From contig NZ_VOBG01000005.1 of assembly GCF_008369295.1 (NCBI RefSeq), positions 62,001 through 126,000 of the forward strand: a stretch of 64,000 nt of DNA, written 5' to 3'. Under the pieces are notes generated by a model. The model saw only the letters and a list, made by a program, of their open reading frames with translations, was not told the DNA's origin and did no database searches. Each line of letters starts with the position of its first letter. The stretch's first letter is position 1. This document shows, piece by piece, positions 35,276-45,010 of the stretch. Both the position numbers and the translations under genes were made by a program. This stretch comes from Pseudomonas sp. ANT_H4. Lineage in GTDB: Bacteria; Pseudomonadota; Gammaproteobacteria; Pseudomonadales; Pseudomonadaceae.

Positions 35276-35320
35276 TGAATCACCGCGGTGCCCTCAGGTT
35301 CTTCGCGAGTAAGCCCGGCT
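35225..35320. repeat. REP/REPIN element
   Basis: Begins CTGTAGGAGCGAGCTTGCTC and is followed by a degraded inverted partner (TTCGCGAGTAAG near 35302). The intervening sequence (GATGGTCGTTAACGATAACG) matches that in the elements at 2461 and 40728. Confidence 0.8.
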
Positions 35321-35326
35321 TGTTCT

Positions 35327-36721
35327 TCAGGCCTCGGGCATTAACTGCTGCCGACACTCCAGCACCAGCCGCGCACCGCCACGTTCGCTGGTGCCCACTT
35401 CCAGCTTGAAACCATGCAGATTGATGATCGCCGCCACAATCGACAGGCCCAAGCCAAACCCGCCTTGCTGACTGCTTTCATCGACTCGGTAAAAACGCTG
35501 GAACACCGCTGCTCGTTCCGCCTCCGGGATGCCGGGGCCGGAGTCGAGGACTTCGATTCGCGTGCTGCCGGCATCGTTGACCGCCCGCAAAATCACTTCG
35601 CCGCCCGGCGGAGTGAATTTGATCGAGTTGCTCAACAAGTTGGCCAGGGCCTCGAACAGCAGCGCCCGGTCGCCCGTGATCCACGGCAGCGACTCGGGAG
35701 TTTCCAGCAGCAAGTCCATCTGGCCTTCTTCGGCCAGGGGCAGGTAAAAATCGTGGAGTTCCTGCAGCAAGGGCAGGGGGTCGAGGACCAGGAAGCCGGA
35801 ACGGCGCTGATGGTCTTCCAGTTCGGAAATGCGCAGCAAACCACGAAAACGTGCCATCAGCGTGTCGGTTTCACTGATCACTTCATCCAGTTGCAAGGCA
35901 TGAGCCGAGCCTTCGTCGGCCTGTTGCTTGATCCGGTATAACTGCGCCCGCAGCCGGGTCAGCGGGGTGCGCAGGTCGTGGGCGATGTTGTCGCACACAC
36001 CCTTGACCTCGTTCATCAGCTTTTCGATGCGGTCGAGCATGACGTTGACGATGGCGGCCAGCATGTCCAGCTCGTCGCGGCGGTTGGACAGGGGCAGGCG
36101 ATGGGTCAGGTCGCCGGCGACAATTGCCTCGGCGCTGGCCTGGATTGCGCGAATGCGCCGCAGCGGCCGTCGGCGCAACAAGTGCCAGCCGGCAGCGCCG
36201 GGAATGATGGTCAGGGAAATTCCCCACAGCAAGGCATGCAGAATGATCCGGGTCACGCCGAACAGCGAGCCGTTATCGCGCACCAGGATCAGCCAGCGGC
36301 CATCCTGGGTGTGGGTTGCGACGGCGTCGCAACTGTCCTGGGGCAGTTTCGGGTCGTCGGAATCGATGCAATTGGCCAGGGCGTGGATGTGCCCGTCCAG
36401 GGGCAAGTCAGGCGGGATCTGTCGGATCGGGCCGCTCAGGGGCTTATATTGCTCATCGAACAGGCCGTAGGCGTCGATGCCCTTCATGTCGAAGGTCATG
36501 CTGGTGGTCAGGGCTTCCACCAGTTGCTCGCCCTCAAAGCGCTGGAACAGGTGCTGGCGCTGCATCAACGAATGGCGCGAGAGGTTGCTCAGGTAGCCGG
36601 AGACTTCGTAGTACAGCACCCCCATGAGGATGCAGCTCCAGGCCACGAACAACGTGCTGTACAGCGCCAGCAAGCGGCTGCTGGAAGAACGCCAGCCTTT
36701 AGAGGGGTTCAGCAATGACAT
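35327..36721 (-). CDS. OmpR-associated sensor histidine kinase
   Basis: The 464-residue protein has two membrane helices (about 16-38 and 157-178) flanking a periplasmic sensor, a HAMP domain (about 180-235), a HisKA domain with phospho-His in HDLRTPLTRLR (about 249-259) and a HATPase domain (LLSNSIKFTPPGG near 368 and GFGLGLSIV near 424). It overlaps the end of its response regulator gene by 23 bases. The signal sensed is unknown; no target gene adjoins to suggest it. Confidence 0.88.
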   Translation of the reverse strand: MSLLNPSKGWRSSSSRLLALYSTLFVAWSCILMGVLYYEVSGYLSNLSRHSLMQRQHLFQRFEGEQLVEALTTSMTFDMKGIDAYGLFDEQYKPLSGPIRQIPPDLPLDGHIHALANCIDSDDPKLPQDSCDAVATHTQDGRWLILVRDNGSLFGVTRIILHALLWGISLTIIPGAAGWHLLRRRPLRRIRAIQASAEAIVAGDLTHRLPLSNRRDELDMLAAIVNVMLDRIEKLMNEVKGVCDNIAHDLRTPLTRLRAQLYRIKQQADEGSAHALQLDEVISETDTLMARFRGLLRISELEDHQRRSGFLVLDPLPLLQELHDFYLPLAEEGQMDLLLETPESLPWITGDRALLFEALANLLSNSIKFTPPGGEVILRAVNDAGSTRIEVLDSGPGIPEAERAAVFQRFYRVDESSQQGGFGLGLSIVAAIINLHGFKLEVGTSERGGARLVLECRQQLMPEA

Positions 36722-37382
36722 AACCCGAACCTCGCACCGTGCGGATTAACGGCGTAAGGCCCGGCGGGTCGATTTTCTTGCGCAGGCGGCCAATGTGCAC
36801 GTCGATCAGGTTGGTGCCAGGGTCGAAGTGATAACCCCAGACTTCCTCGAAAATCATCATCCGCGAGAGGATTTGCCCGGTGTTGCGCATCAAAAATTCC
36901 AGCAGCTTGTATTCGGTGGGCAACAGGCTCAGGGGCTGGTCGGCGCGGCTGGCTTCGCGGCTGATCAGGTTCAGCTCCAGGTCTGCCACCCGAAGGGCGG
37001 TTTCGAATTCCTTGACGGTGTTCTTGCGGCGCAGCAGCACTTCGACCCGCGCGGCCATCTCGTCGGAGGCGAAGGGTTTGGTCAGGTAATCATCGCCACC
37101 GGCCCGCAGGCCGCGCACCCGCTCATCGACATCGGAGAGTGCGCTGATCATCAGGATCGGCGTCGACACACCGATGGTACGCAAGGTGGTGACGATGGCC
37201 AGGCCGTCCAGCTCGGGGAGCATGCGGTCGAGGGTGATCAGGTCGTAATCGCCGCTGACGGCCCGGACCAGGCCTTCGCGGCCGTTGTCTACCCAGTCTA
37301 CTTCCAGTCCATGGCTACTCAGCTCGGCGACGATCTCGCGGGCCGTTACGGCGTCGTCTTCGATGGTCAAAATACGGGTCAT
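36699..37382 (-). CDS. OmpR-family response regulator
   Basis: The 227-residue protein has a receiver domain (EDD at 8-10, phosphoacceptor Asp in LITLDRMLPELDGL near 53, Lys in YLTKPF near 104) and a C-terminal winged-helix Trans_reg_C domain (about 130-225, ending GSGYVI). It is the first gene of a two-gene operon with the sensor kinase and shares a 23-base overlap with it. Confidence 0.9.
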   Translation of the reverse strand: MTRILTIEDDAVTAREIVAELSSHGLEVDWVDNGREGLVRAVSGDYDLITLDRMLPELDGLAIVTTLRTIGVSTPILMISALSDVDERVRGLRAGGDDYLTKPFASDEMAARVEVLLRRKNTVKEFETALRVADLELNLISREASRADQPLSLLPTEYKLLEFLMRNTGQILSRMMIFEEVWGYHFDPGTNLIDVHIGRLRKKIDPPGLTPLIRTVRGSGYVIAEPL

Positions 37383-37556
37383 AAGGAGTACCTGGTGAAC
37401 AATTCACACTGAAGTCGGGGCATTTTGCCAAGAAATGATAGCCGGCTTCCTAAATAAAAATTCATGTTGGTAAAAGCAACACGATTTTCCTGATGATTGT
37501 TCCCACTCCGAGCAAGGAACCCCGCCATGGCCCGTTAGCCGTCCCGCAAGACAGGG

Positions 37557-38477
37557 TCAGTCGTCAAACCCAACCTGCTCATGAATCTCATCGACCTTCA
37601 ACTCCAGCCGATACGCCACGGCAATAAACAACGCCTGGCATAGGCACAACGTTGCACTCAATGACCTGAACGCAAACGACGACCCTTCATTGACCAGCAA
37701 CACCGCATTCGCCCGCTTGGCCAGGGGTGAGAGGTTGCTGTCGGTGATGATCAAGGTCTTGGCCTGATGATGCTGGGCAATGCGCAGGCAATGCTGCGTT
37801 TCCTTGCCATAGGGCGTGAAGCTGATGGCAATCACCAGGTCATTGGCCCGCACGCTGCGCATCTGTTCGCGGTAGCTGCCGCCCAGGCCGGACACCAGAT
37901 GGATGCGCTTGTTGGTGTGCTGCAGGTTGTAGACCAGGTAGTCGGCGACGGCAAAGGAGCGCCGCACGCCGACCACATAGATATTGTCGGCATTGACCAC
38001 CAGGTCCACGGCCTTGTCGAAGGCCACATCATCGAGTTCAAGGCCCAAGCGTTCGATACCCGACAACGTGGCGTTGACACATTCGCGAGCCAGGTCGCCG
38101 CCGCTGGCTTTCTGCGACTTGTTGGCGATCATGCTGCGGATGCGCTGCTGGTAGTTCTGTACCGGGGTGGTCTTGTGGGTGTAGGCCTCGCGGAACAACG
38201 CCTGCATCTCACTGAAGCCACTGAAACCGAAGCGCTGGGAAAACCGCACGATGGCCGAAGGGTGGACTTCGCATTCCCGGGCGATGTCGCTGATGCGGTC
38301 GACCATGATCCGGTCGCTTTGCTGGCTCATGTAGCTGGCAATGCGCTTGAGCTGGCGCGGCAAGCTCTCGTATTCGTCGGTGATCAGCTGCAACAGGCGC
38401 TCGGCATTGATCGGGGGGCTGGCGAGCGCTTCTTCTGGGGCGCTCTCTGGGTTAGCCGGCTGATCGGTGCGGGGCAT
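37557..38477 (-). CDS. iolR: MurR/RpiR-family regulator of inositol catabolism
   Basis: The 306-residue protein has an N-terminal RpiR helix-turn-helix (about 30-105, VHPSAIVRFSQRFGFSGFSE) and a C-terminal SIS sugar-phosphate-binding domain (about 150-280). It is divergent from iolC at the head of the inositol regulon, the place of the RpiR-type IolR described in Sinorhizobium. It probably represses the iol genes until an inositol intermediate binds. A palindrome with GGAA-N6-TTCC lies in the shared intergenic region. Confidence 0.87.
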   Translation of the reverse strand: MPRTDQPANPESAPEEALASPPINAERLLQLITDEYESLPRQLKRIASYMSQQSDRIMVDRISDIARECEVHPSAIVRFSQRFGFSGFSEMQALFREAYTHKTTPVQNYQQRIRSMIANKSQKASGGDLARECVNATLSGIERLGLELDDVAFDKAVDLVVNADNIYVVGVRRSFAVADYLVYNLQHTNKRIHLVSGLGGSYREQMRSVRANDLVIAISFTPYGKETQHCLRIAQHHQAKTLIITDSNLSPLAKRANAVLLVNEGSSFAFRSLSATLCLCQALFIAVAYRLELKVDEIHEQVGFDD

Positions 38478-38778
38478 AGGGAATCCTTCTGGCTTGTGCT
38501 TACGGGGAATGAGGCCGCCCCAGACAATAGGTCGATGGGCGCAAGTCTACAGGGTGGGCGTAAAAAAATACCCCGCATCATGGCGTGTGGCCGTTGCTGA
38601 AACGATGCACTGTTACTGGATCAGTTCTATGATGGCGTATTGGAAAATATATTCCATAAAAAATATTTATAGAATAATTATTGATTGGTGCTGTCAGACG
38701 TTCTAGTCTGCATCCACCAAGAGCGTTTGCCGCCGCCACGACGACAGACGCAGGCTGATAAAAATAACAGGAGCCAGC
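38478..38778. other. Divergent iolR/iolC intergenic region
   Basis: About 300 bases without a gene, markedly AT-rich at 38630-38690 (iolC promoter side) and holding the candidate IolR operator at 38641-38656. Confidence 0.6.
38641..38656. promoter_or_regulatory. Candidate IolR operator upstream of iolC
   Basis: TGGAAAATATATTCCA contains GGAA-N6-TTCC, the motif reported for the RpiR-type IolR of Sinorhizobium meliloti. A near-identical palindrome precedes the inositol transporter at 49933-49948. It lies about 120 bases before iolC. Confidence 0.65.
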
Positions 38779-40716
38779 ATGGGCCAGACTCGTTTTGCCA
38801 GTGGGCGTCAATTGGATCTGATTTGCCTCGGACGCCTGGGCGTCGACCTCTACGCCCAACAAGTGGGCGCGCGGTTGGAGGACGTCACAAGCTTCGCCAA
38901 GTACCTGGGCGGTTCCTCCGCCAATATTGCGTTCGGTACCGCACGGTTGGGGCTCAAGTCTGCGATGTTGAGCCGGGTGGGGGACGACCACATGGGCCGC
39001 TTCCTGGTGGAGTCCCTGGCCCGTGAAGGCTGCGATGTCAGCGGTATCAAGGTCGATCCGCAACGCTTGACCGCCATGGTCTTGCTGGGGCTCAAGGACC
39101 GCGAAACATTCCCGCTGGTGTTCTACCGCGAGAACTGCGCCGACATGGCCCTGTGCGGCGAAGACATCAGCGAGGCCTTCATTGCCTCCAGCAAAGCGCT
39201 GCTGATCACCGGCACTCACTTCTCCACTGACGGCGTGTACCAGGCCAGTATCCAGGCCCTGGACTACGCCGAAAAACACAACGTCAAGCGTGTGCTGGAC
39301 ATCGACTACCGCCCGGTTCTCTGGGGGCTGGCCGGCAAGGCTGACGGTGAAACCCGCTTTGTCGCCGACCAGAACGTCAGCCAGCATGTGCAAAAAATCC
39401 TCCCGCGTTTTGACCTGATCGTCGGCACCGAAGAAGAATTCCTGATTGCCGGCGGCAGCGAAGACTTGCTGACGGCGTTGCGCACCGTGCGCCGCCTGAC
39501 GCCGGCAACCCTGGTGGTCAAGCTCGGCCCGCAAGGTTGCACGGTGATTCACGGCGACATTCCGGCGCGCCTGGAAGACGGTGCGATCTACCCCGGCGTA
39601 CGCGTCGAAGTGCTTAACGTGCTGGGCGCCGGTGATGCCTTTATGTCGGGCTTCCTCAGCGGTTGGCTCGAAGACGCCAGCGACGAGCGCTGCTGCCAGT
39701 TGGCCAATGCCTGCGGCGGCCTGGTGGTCTCCCGCCATGCCTGCGCGCCTGCCATGCCGACTCGCGCCGAACTCGACTACCTCTTTAACAGCCCAGTGCC
39801 GATTACCCGGCCCGATCAGGACGCGGTGTTGCAACGCCTGCATCAGGTCAGCGTGCCGCGCAAAGCCTGGAAGCAGCTGTTCGTGTTCGCCTTCGACCAT
39901 CGCTGGCAATTGGTGGAACTGGCGCAGAAGGGTGGACAGGACCCCGCGCGGATCAGCGCCATCAAGCAACTGTTTATCAAGGCGGTGGAGCGGGTTGAAA
40001 GCAAACTGCGCGAGCAAGGCATCGACGCTGATGTAGGCCTGCTGGCTGACCAGCGCTTCGGCCAGGACGCCCTCAACGCCGCCACCGGTCGCGGCTGGTG
40101 GGTCGCGCGACCGGTGGAAGTCCAGGGCTCGCGGCCGCTGGCTTTCGAACATGGGCGTTCCATTGGCAGCAATCTGATTGCCTGGCCCCATGAGCAAATC
40201 ATCAAGTGCCTGGTGCAGTTTCACCCCGACGACGAACCGTTGTTGCGCCTGGAGCAGGAAGCGCAACTCAAGGGCCTGTACCAGGCCTCGCAAGTCAGCG
40301 GCCATGAACTGCTGCTGGAAATCATCCCCCCCAAGGATCATCCGTCCGTTCATCCCGACGTGCTCTACCGCAGCCTCAAGCGCCTGTACAACCTGGGCAT
40401 CTACCCGGCCTGGTGGAAGATCGAGGCGCAGTCTGCCGAGGACTGGAAAAAGCTCGACGAGCTGATTCAGGAGCGCGATCCCTACTGCCGGGGCGTGGTG
40501 CTGTTGGGGTTGAACGCCTCAGCCGAATGCCTGGCGGATGGCTTTCAAAAGGCCAGCCAGAGCCAAACTTGCTGTGGTTTTGCCGTGGGCCGCACGATCT
40601 TCCAGGAGCCGAGCCGGGCGTGGATGGCGGGGGAGATTGATGATGAGACATTGATCCGGCAGGTGCAGGGCACGTTCGAACAGTTGATCAATGCCTGGCG
40701 TAGTTCCCGCGGTTAA
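38779..40716 (+). CDS. iolC: Bifunctional 5-dehydro-2-deoxygluconokinase / DUF2090 aldolase-like protein (IolC)
   Basis: The 645-residue protein joins an N-terminal PfkB kinase (about residues 12-330; GGSSANIAFGTARLG near 45-59 and the GAGDAF catalytic Asp near 287) to a C-terminal DUF2090 domain (about 335-640). The kinase phosphorylates 2-deoxy-5-keto-gluconate; the DUF2090 part is proposed to cleave the phosphorylated product (IolJ-like), as no separate iolJ is seen. This fusion is common in proteobacteria. It is the first iol gene after the divergent iolR. Confidence 0.92.
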   Translation: MGQTRFASGRQLDLICLGRLGVDLYAQQVGARLEDVTSFAKYLGGSSANIAFGTARLGLKSAMLSRVGDDHMGRFLVESLAREGCDVSGIKVDPQRLTAMVLLGLKDRETFPLVFYRENCADMALCGEDISEAFIASSKALLITGTHFSTDGVYQASIQALDYAEKHNVKRVLDIDYRPVLWGLAGKADGETRFVADQNVSQHVQKILPRFDLIVGTEEEFLIAGGSEDLLTALRTVRRLTPATLVVKLGPQGCTVIHGDIPARLEDGAIYPGVRVEVLNVLGAGDAFMSGFLSGWLEDASDERCCQLANACGGLVVSRHACAPAMPTRAELDYLFNSPVPITRPDQDAVLQRLHQVSVPRKAWKQLFVFAFDHRWQLVELAQKGGQDPARISAIKQLFIKAVERVESKLREQGIDADVGLLADQRFGQDALNAATGRGWWVARPVEVQGSRPLAFEHGRSIGSNLIAWPHEQIIKCLVQFHPDDEPLLRLEQEAQLKGLYQASQVSGHELLLEIIPPKDHPSVHPDVLYRSLKRLYNLGIYPAWWKIEAQSAEDWKKLDELIQERDPYCRGVVLLGLNASAECLADGFQKASQSQTCCGFAVGRTIFQEPSRAWMAGEIDDETLIRQVQGTFEQLINAWRSSRG

Positions 40717-40727
40717 TTGATTTCAAC

Positions 40728-40827
40728 TGTAGGAGAGAGCCTGCTCGCGATGGTCGTTAACGATGACGCTGGCATCCTGAGTAAACGCGGCGTCTTTGAG
40801 TTTTTCGCGAGCAAGCACGCTCCTACA
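40728..40827. repeat. REPIN between iolC and iolE
   Basis: TGTAGGAGAGAGCCTGCTCG at the left and an inverted partner ending CGCTCCTACA at 40827, with GATGGTCGTTAACGATGACG between, as in the other elements. It sits inside the iol operon and may affect mRNA stability of iolC relative to downstream genes. Confidence 0.82.
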
Positions 40828-40873
40828 AAGAGCCCGTTCTCAGGTTAATTTGAAAACAATAAAAGGTGCAGCC

Positions 40874-41782
40874 ATGCCCGCTATCCGAATTGGCATCAAC
40901 CCGATCTCCTGGAGCAACGACGACCTTCCGGCCCTGGGTGGCGAAACGCCCCTGAGCACCGCGTTGAGCGAAGGCAAGGAAATCGGCTACGAAGGTTTCG
41001 AACTCAACGGCAAATTCCCCAAGGACGCCAAGGGCGTCGGCGATGTATTACGCCCCTATGACCTGGCGCTGGTTTCCGGCTGGTATTCGAGCCGCCTGGC
41101 GCGGCGTTCGGTGGCTGAGGAAATTGACGCCATCGGCAGTCACGTCGAACTGCTGCGCGAGAATGGCGCCACAGTGCTGGTCTACGGCGAAGTCGCCGAC
41201 TCAATCCAGGGTTCACCGATCCGGCTGATCGAGCGCCCGCGTTTTCACAGCGAACAGGCCTGGCAGGAATACGCCGAAAAACTCACGCAATTGGCGCGTT
41301 TCACCCTGTCCCAGGGCGTGCGTCTGGCGTACCACCACCATATGGGCGCCTACGTCGAATCCCCTGAAGATATCGACAAACTGATGAGCCTTACCGGCCC
41401 CGAAGTCGGCCTGCTGTTTGATTCGGGTCACTGCTACATGGGCGGCGGCGAGCCCATCGAAGTGTTGCGCAAGCACATCGATCGCGTCTGCCACGTGCAT
41501 TTCAAGGACGTGCGCAAGCCGGTGGTGCAACTAGCCCGCAACAACATGTGGAGTTTCCCCGACTGCATCATCAACGGCACCTTTACCGTGCCGGGCGACG
41601 GCGACATCGACTTCGCCGCGCTGCTGGACGTACTGCTGGCCGCCAACTATCACGGCTGGCTGGTGGTGGAAGCCGAGCAAGACCCGGCGGTGGCGCCCAG
41701 CTACGCCTACGCAAAAAAGGGCTACGACACCTTGCGTGAACTGCTGAGCGCCGCTCTTGTGAAAGGGAGTGCCGGACAATGA
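40874..41782 (+). CDS. iolE: IolE, myo-inosose-2 dehydratase
   Basis: The 302-residue TIM-barrel protein shows IGINPISWSNDDLPALGGE at its start, YHHHMGAYVE near 154-163, LLFDSGHCYMGGG near 180-192 and HVHFKDVR near 206-213, residues that bind Mn2+/Co2+ in this family. It dehydrates scyllo-inosose to 3D-trihydroxycyclohexanedione. ATG at 40874 follows AAAAGGTG. Its stop overlaps the iolB start (ATGA). Confidence 0.92.
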   Translation: MPAIRIGINPISWSNDDLPALGGETPLSTALSEGKEIGYEGFELNGKFPKDAKGVGDVLRPYDLALVSGWYSSRLARRSVAEEIDAIGSHVELLRENGATVLVYGEVADSIQGSPIRLIERPRFHSEQAWQEYAEKLTQLARFTLSQGVRLAYHHHMGAYVESPEDIDKLMSLTGPEVGLLFDSGHCYMGGGEPIEVLRKHIDRVCHVHFKDVRKPVVQLARNNMWSFPDCIINGTFTVPGDGDIDFAALLDVLLAANYHGWLVVEAEQDPAVAPSYAYAKKGYDTLRELLSAALVKGSAGQ

Positions 41783-42573
41783 GCCTGTTAGTCAAAAGCA
41801 ACCAACGTGGGCAGACCATGGTTGAGCTGGAGCCGGGCCGCCTGGAGTACGTGGGTTTTACCGCCTACCGCTTGAGCCTTGGCGAAACCCTGCCGGTCAG
41901 CGCTGGCGATAAAGAGCTGTGCCTGGTGCTGCTCAGCGGTCGCGTGAATATCCAGGGCGAAGGCTTTAACTGGGAAAACCTCGGTGATCGCCAATCGGTG
42001 TTCGAAGACAAGTCACCGTTCGCCGCTTACCTGCCGCCGGGCAGCACCGCTCAGGTGAGCGCCTTGAGCGACGTGCAAATCGCCGTCTGCGCCGCCCCAG
42101 GTTCCCCGGCTGCCGGTCTCGTTCCACGGCTGATCCGCCCCGAACAGTGCAAGCGCAGCGTGCGCGGCAAGGGAGCCAATACGCGCTACGTCTGCGACAT
42201 CCTGCCAGACACCGAGCCGGCCCATTCCCTGCTGGTGGTGGAAGTTCGCACGCCGTCCGGTCACTCGTCGAGCTATCCGCCCCACAAACACGACACCGAC
42301 GACTTGCCGCATCAGAGCTTTCTTGAAGAAACCTATTACCACCAGATCAACCCGCCACAGGGTTTTGTGTTCCAGCGGGTCTACACCGATGACCGCAGCA
42401 TCGACCAGGCCATGGCCGTGGAAAACAGCGACCTGGTGGTGGTGCCCAAGGGTTATCACCCGGTCAGCGTGCCCTACGGCTACGAGTCGTATTACCTGAA
42501 CGTGATGGCTGGGCCCAAGCGCGCCTGGCACTTCCATAACGACCCGCAGCACAGCTGGCTGCTGGACCTTTAA
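41779..42573 (+). CDS. iolB: IolB, 5-deoxy-glucuronate isomerase
   Basis: The 264-residue bicupin protein has the IolB pattern: KELCLVLLSGRVNIQGEG near 46-63, SYPPHKHDTDDLP near 168-180 with metal-binding His, ETYYHQINPPQGFVFQRVY near 187-205 and YESYYLNVMAG near 235-245. It isomerises 5-deoxy-glucuronate to 2-deoxy-5-keto-gluconate. It overlaps iolE by four bases, so the two are translationally coupled. Confidence 0.92.
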   Translation: MSLLVKSNQRGQTMVELEPGRLEYVGFTAYRLSLGETLPVSAGDKELCLVLLSGRVNIQGEGFNWENLGDRQSVFEDKSPFAAYLPPGSTAQVSALSDVQIAVCAAPGSPAAGLVPRLIRPEQCKRSVRGKGANTRYVCDILPDTEPAHSLLVVEVRTPSGHSSSYPPHKHDTDDLPHQSFLEETYYHQINPPQGFVFQRVYTDDRSIDQAMAVENSDLVVVPKGYHPVSVPYGYESYYLNVMAGPKRAWHFHNDPQHSWLLDL

Positions 42574-42594
42574 CGACTTCGACGGAGAACAACA

Positions 42595-44097
<1,503 letters not shown>

Positions 44098-44124
44098 TTT
44101 TTTCGAGTGTGGAGCACAACAACA

Positions 44125-44946
44125 ATGAACTCGCCTCTACGTTTCGCCCTGAACCGCATGGTCGCCCCCAGCCTTTCCCTGCCGGAGTTTATCGAGCTGG
44201 CGGTGACCTTGAAATGCGACGCCATCGAGATCCGCAACGACCTTGCGGGCATCGAGATTGAAGACGGCACGCCTGCCAGTCGCGTGCGCGAGTTGTGCGC
44301 GGTGCACGGCATCACCGTGCTGTCGATCAACGCCCTGTACCCCTTCGATGTATGGAATGACGAGCGCCGCGCCCAGGCGGTGAAGCTGGCGACCTATGCC
44401 CGCGAATGCGGCGCACAGGGCCTGGTGATGTGCCCACTGAACGATCGCGCTGATTCGCGCAATGAGGCCCAGCGCGCGGCGGGTTTGCGCACGGCGTTGA
44501 GCGAACTGGCGCCGATCCTGCGCGAATACGGGATTCTGGGCTTCATCGAGCCTTTGGGCTTCGAGGAATGTTCCTTGCGGCGCAAACAGACGGCGGTGGA
44601 CGCGATCAAGTCCATGGGCGGCCTGGATGTGTTTCGCCTGGTGCATGACACCTTTCACCATCACCTGGCCAGCGAGCATGAGTTTTTCCCGGAATTGACC
44701 GGGTTGGTGCATATCTCCGGCGTGGAAGATGCCGAGGCACCGTTGGCGACCATTCGTGACGGCCATCGAGTGCTGGTAGGCGAGGGCGATATCCTCGGCA
44801 ACGCGGCGCAGATCGACACCTTGCTCAGCACCGGCTATAGCGGCTACCTGTCGTTTGAGCCGTTTGCCGAGAGCGTGCACGGCCTGGCAGATATCAAACA
44901 GGCGCTGGGGGCGAGCATGGCCCATCTAAAACAATCTCTGGCCTGA
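44125..44946 (+). CDS. iolI: IolI-like 2-keto-myo-inositol isomerase (TIM barrel)
   Basis: The 273-residue protein is an AP-endonuclease-2-like TIM barrel. The start FALNRMVAPSLSLPEF (about 6-21), CDAIEIRND near 34-42, FIEPLGFEECSLR near 141-153, LVHDTFHHHLA near 173-183 and HISGVED carry likely metal ligands. In the inositol pathway IolI interconverts inosose isomers, feeding D-chiro-inositol. It follows iolA by 27 bases. ATG at 44125 has GTGGAGCAC upstream. Confidence 0.85.
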   Translation: MNSPLRFALNRMVAPSLSLPEFIELAVTLKCDAIEIRNDLAGIEIEDGTPASRVRELCAVHGITVLSINALYPFDVWNDERRAQAVKLATYARECGAQGLVMCPLNDRADSRNEAQRAAGLRTALSELAPILREYGILGFIEPLGFEECSLRRKQTAVDAIKSMGGLDVFRLVHDTFHHHLASEHEFFPELTGLVHISGVEDAEAPLATIRDGHRVLVGEGDILGNAAQIDTLLSTGYSGYLSFEPFAESVHGLADIKQALGASMAHLKQSLA

Positions 44947-44956
44947 CCCAGATCCC

Positions 44957-44996
44957 CTGTAGGAGCGAGCAATCTCACTCCTACAGTTTATTTTTT
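44957..44996 (+). terminator. Terminator-like hairpin between iolI and iolD
   Basis: CTGTAGGAGCGAG and CTCACTCCTACAG pair (12 of 13) around a CAAT loop, then TTTATTTTTT. It looks like a collapsed REP element turned into an intrinsic terminator or attenuator 10 bases after iolI and before iolD. Confidence 0.6.
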
Positions 44997-45010
44997 GTGC
45001 AGGGGGCAGC

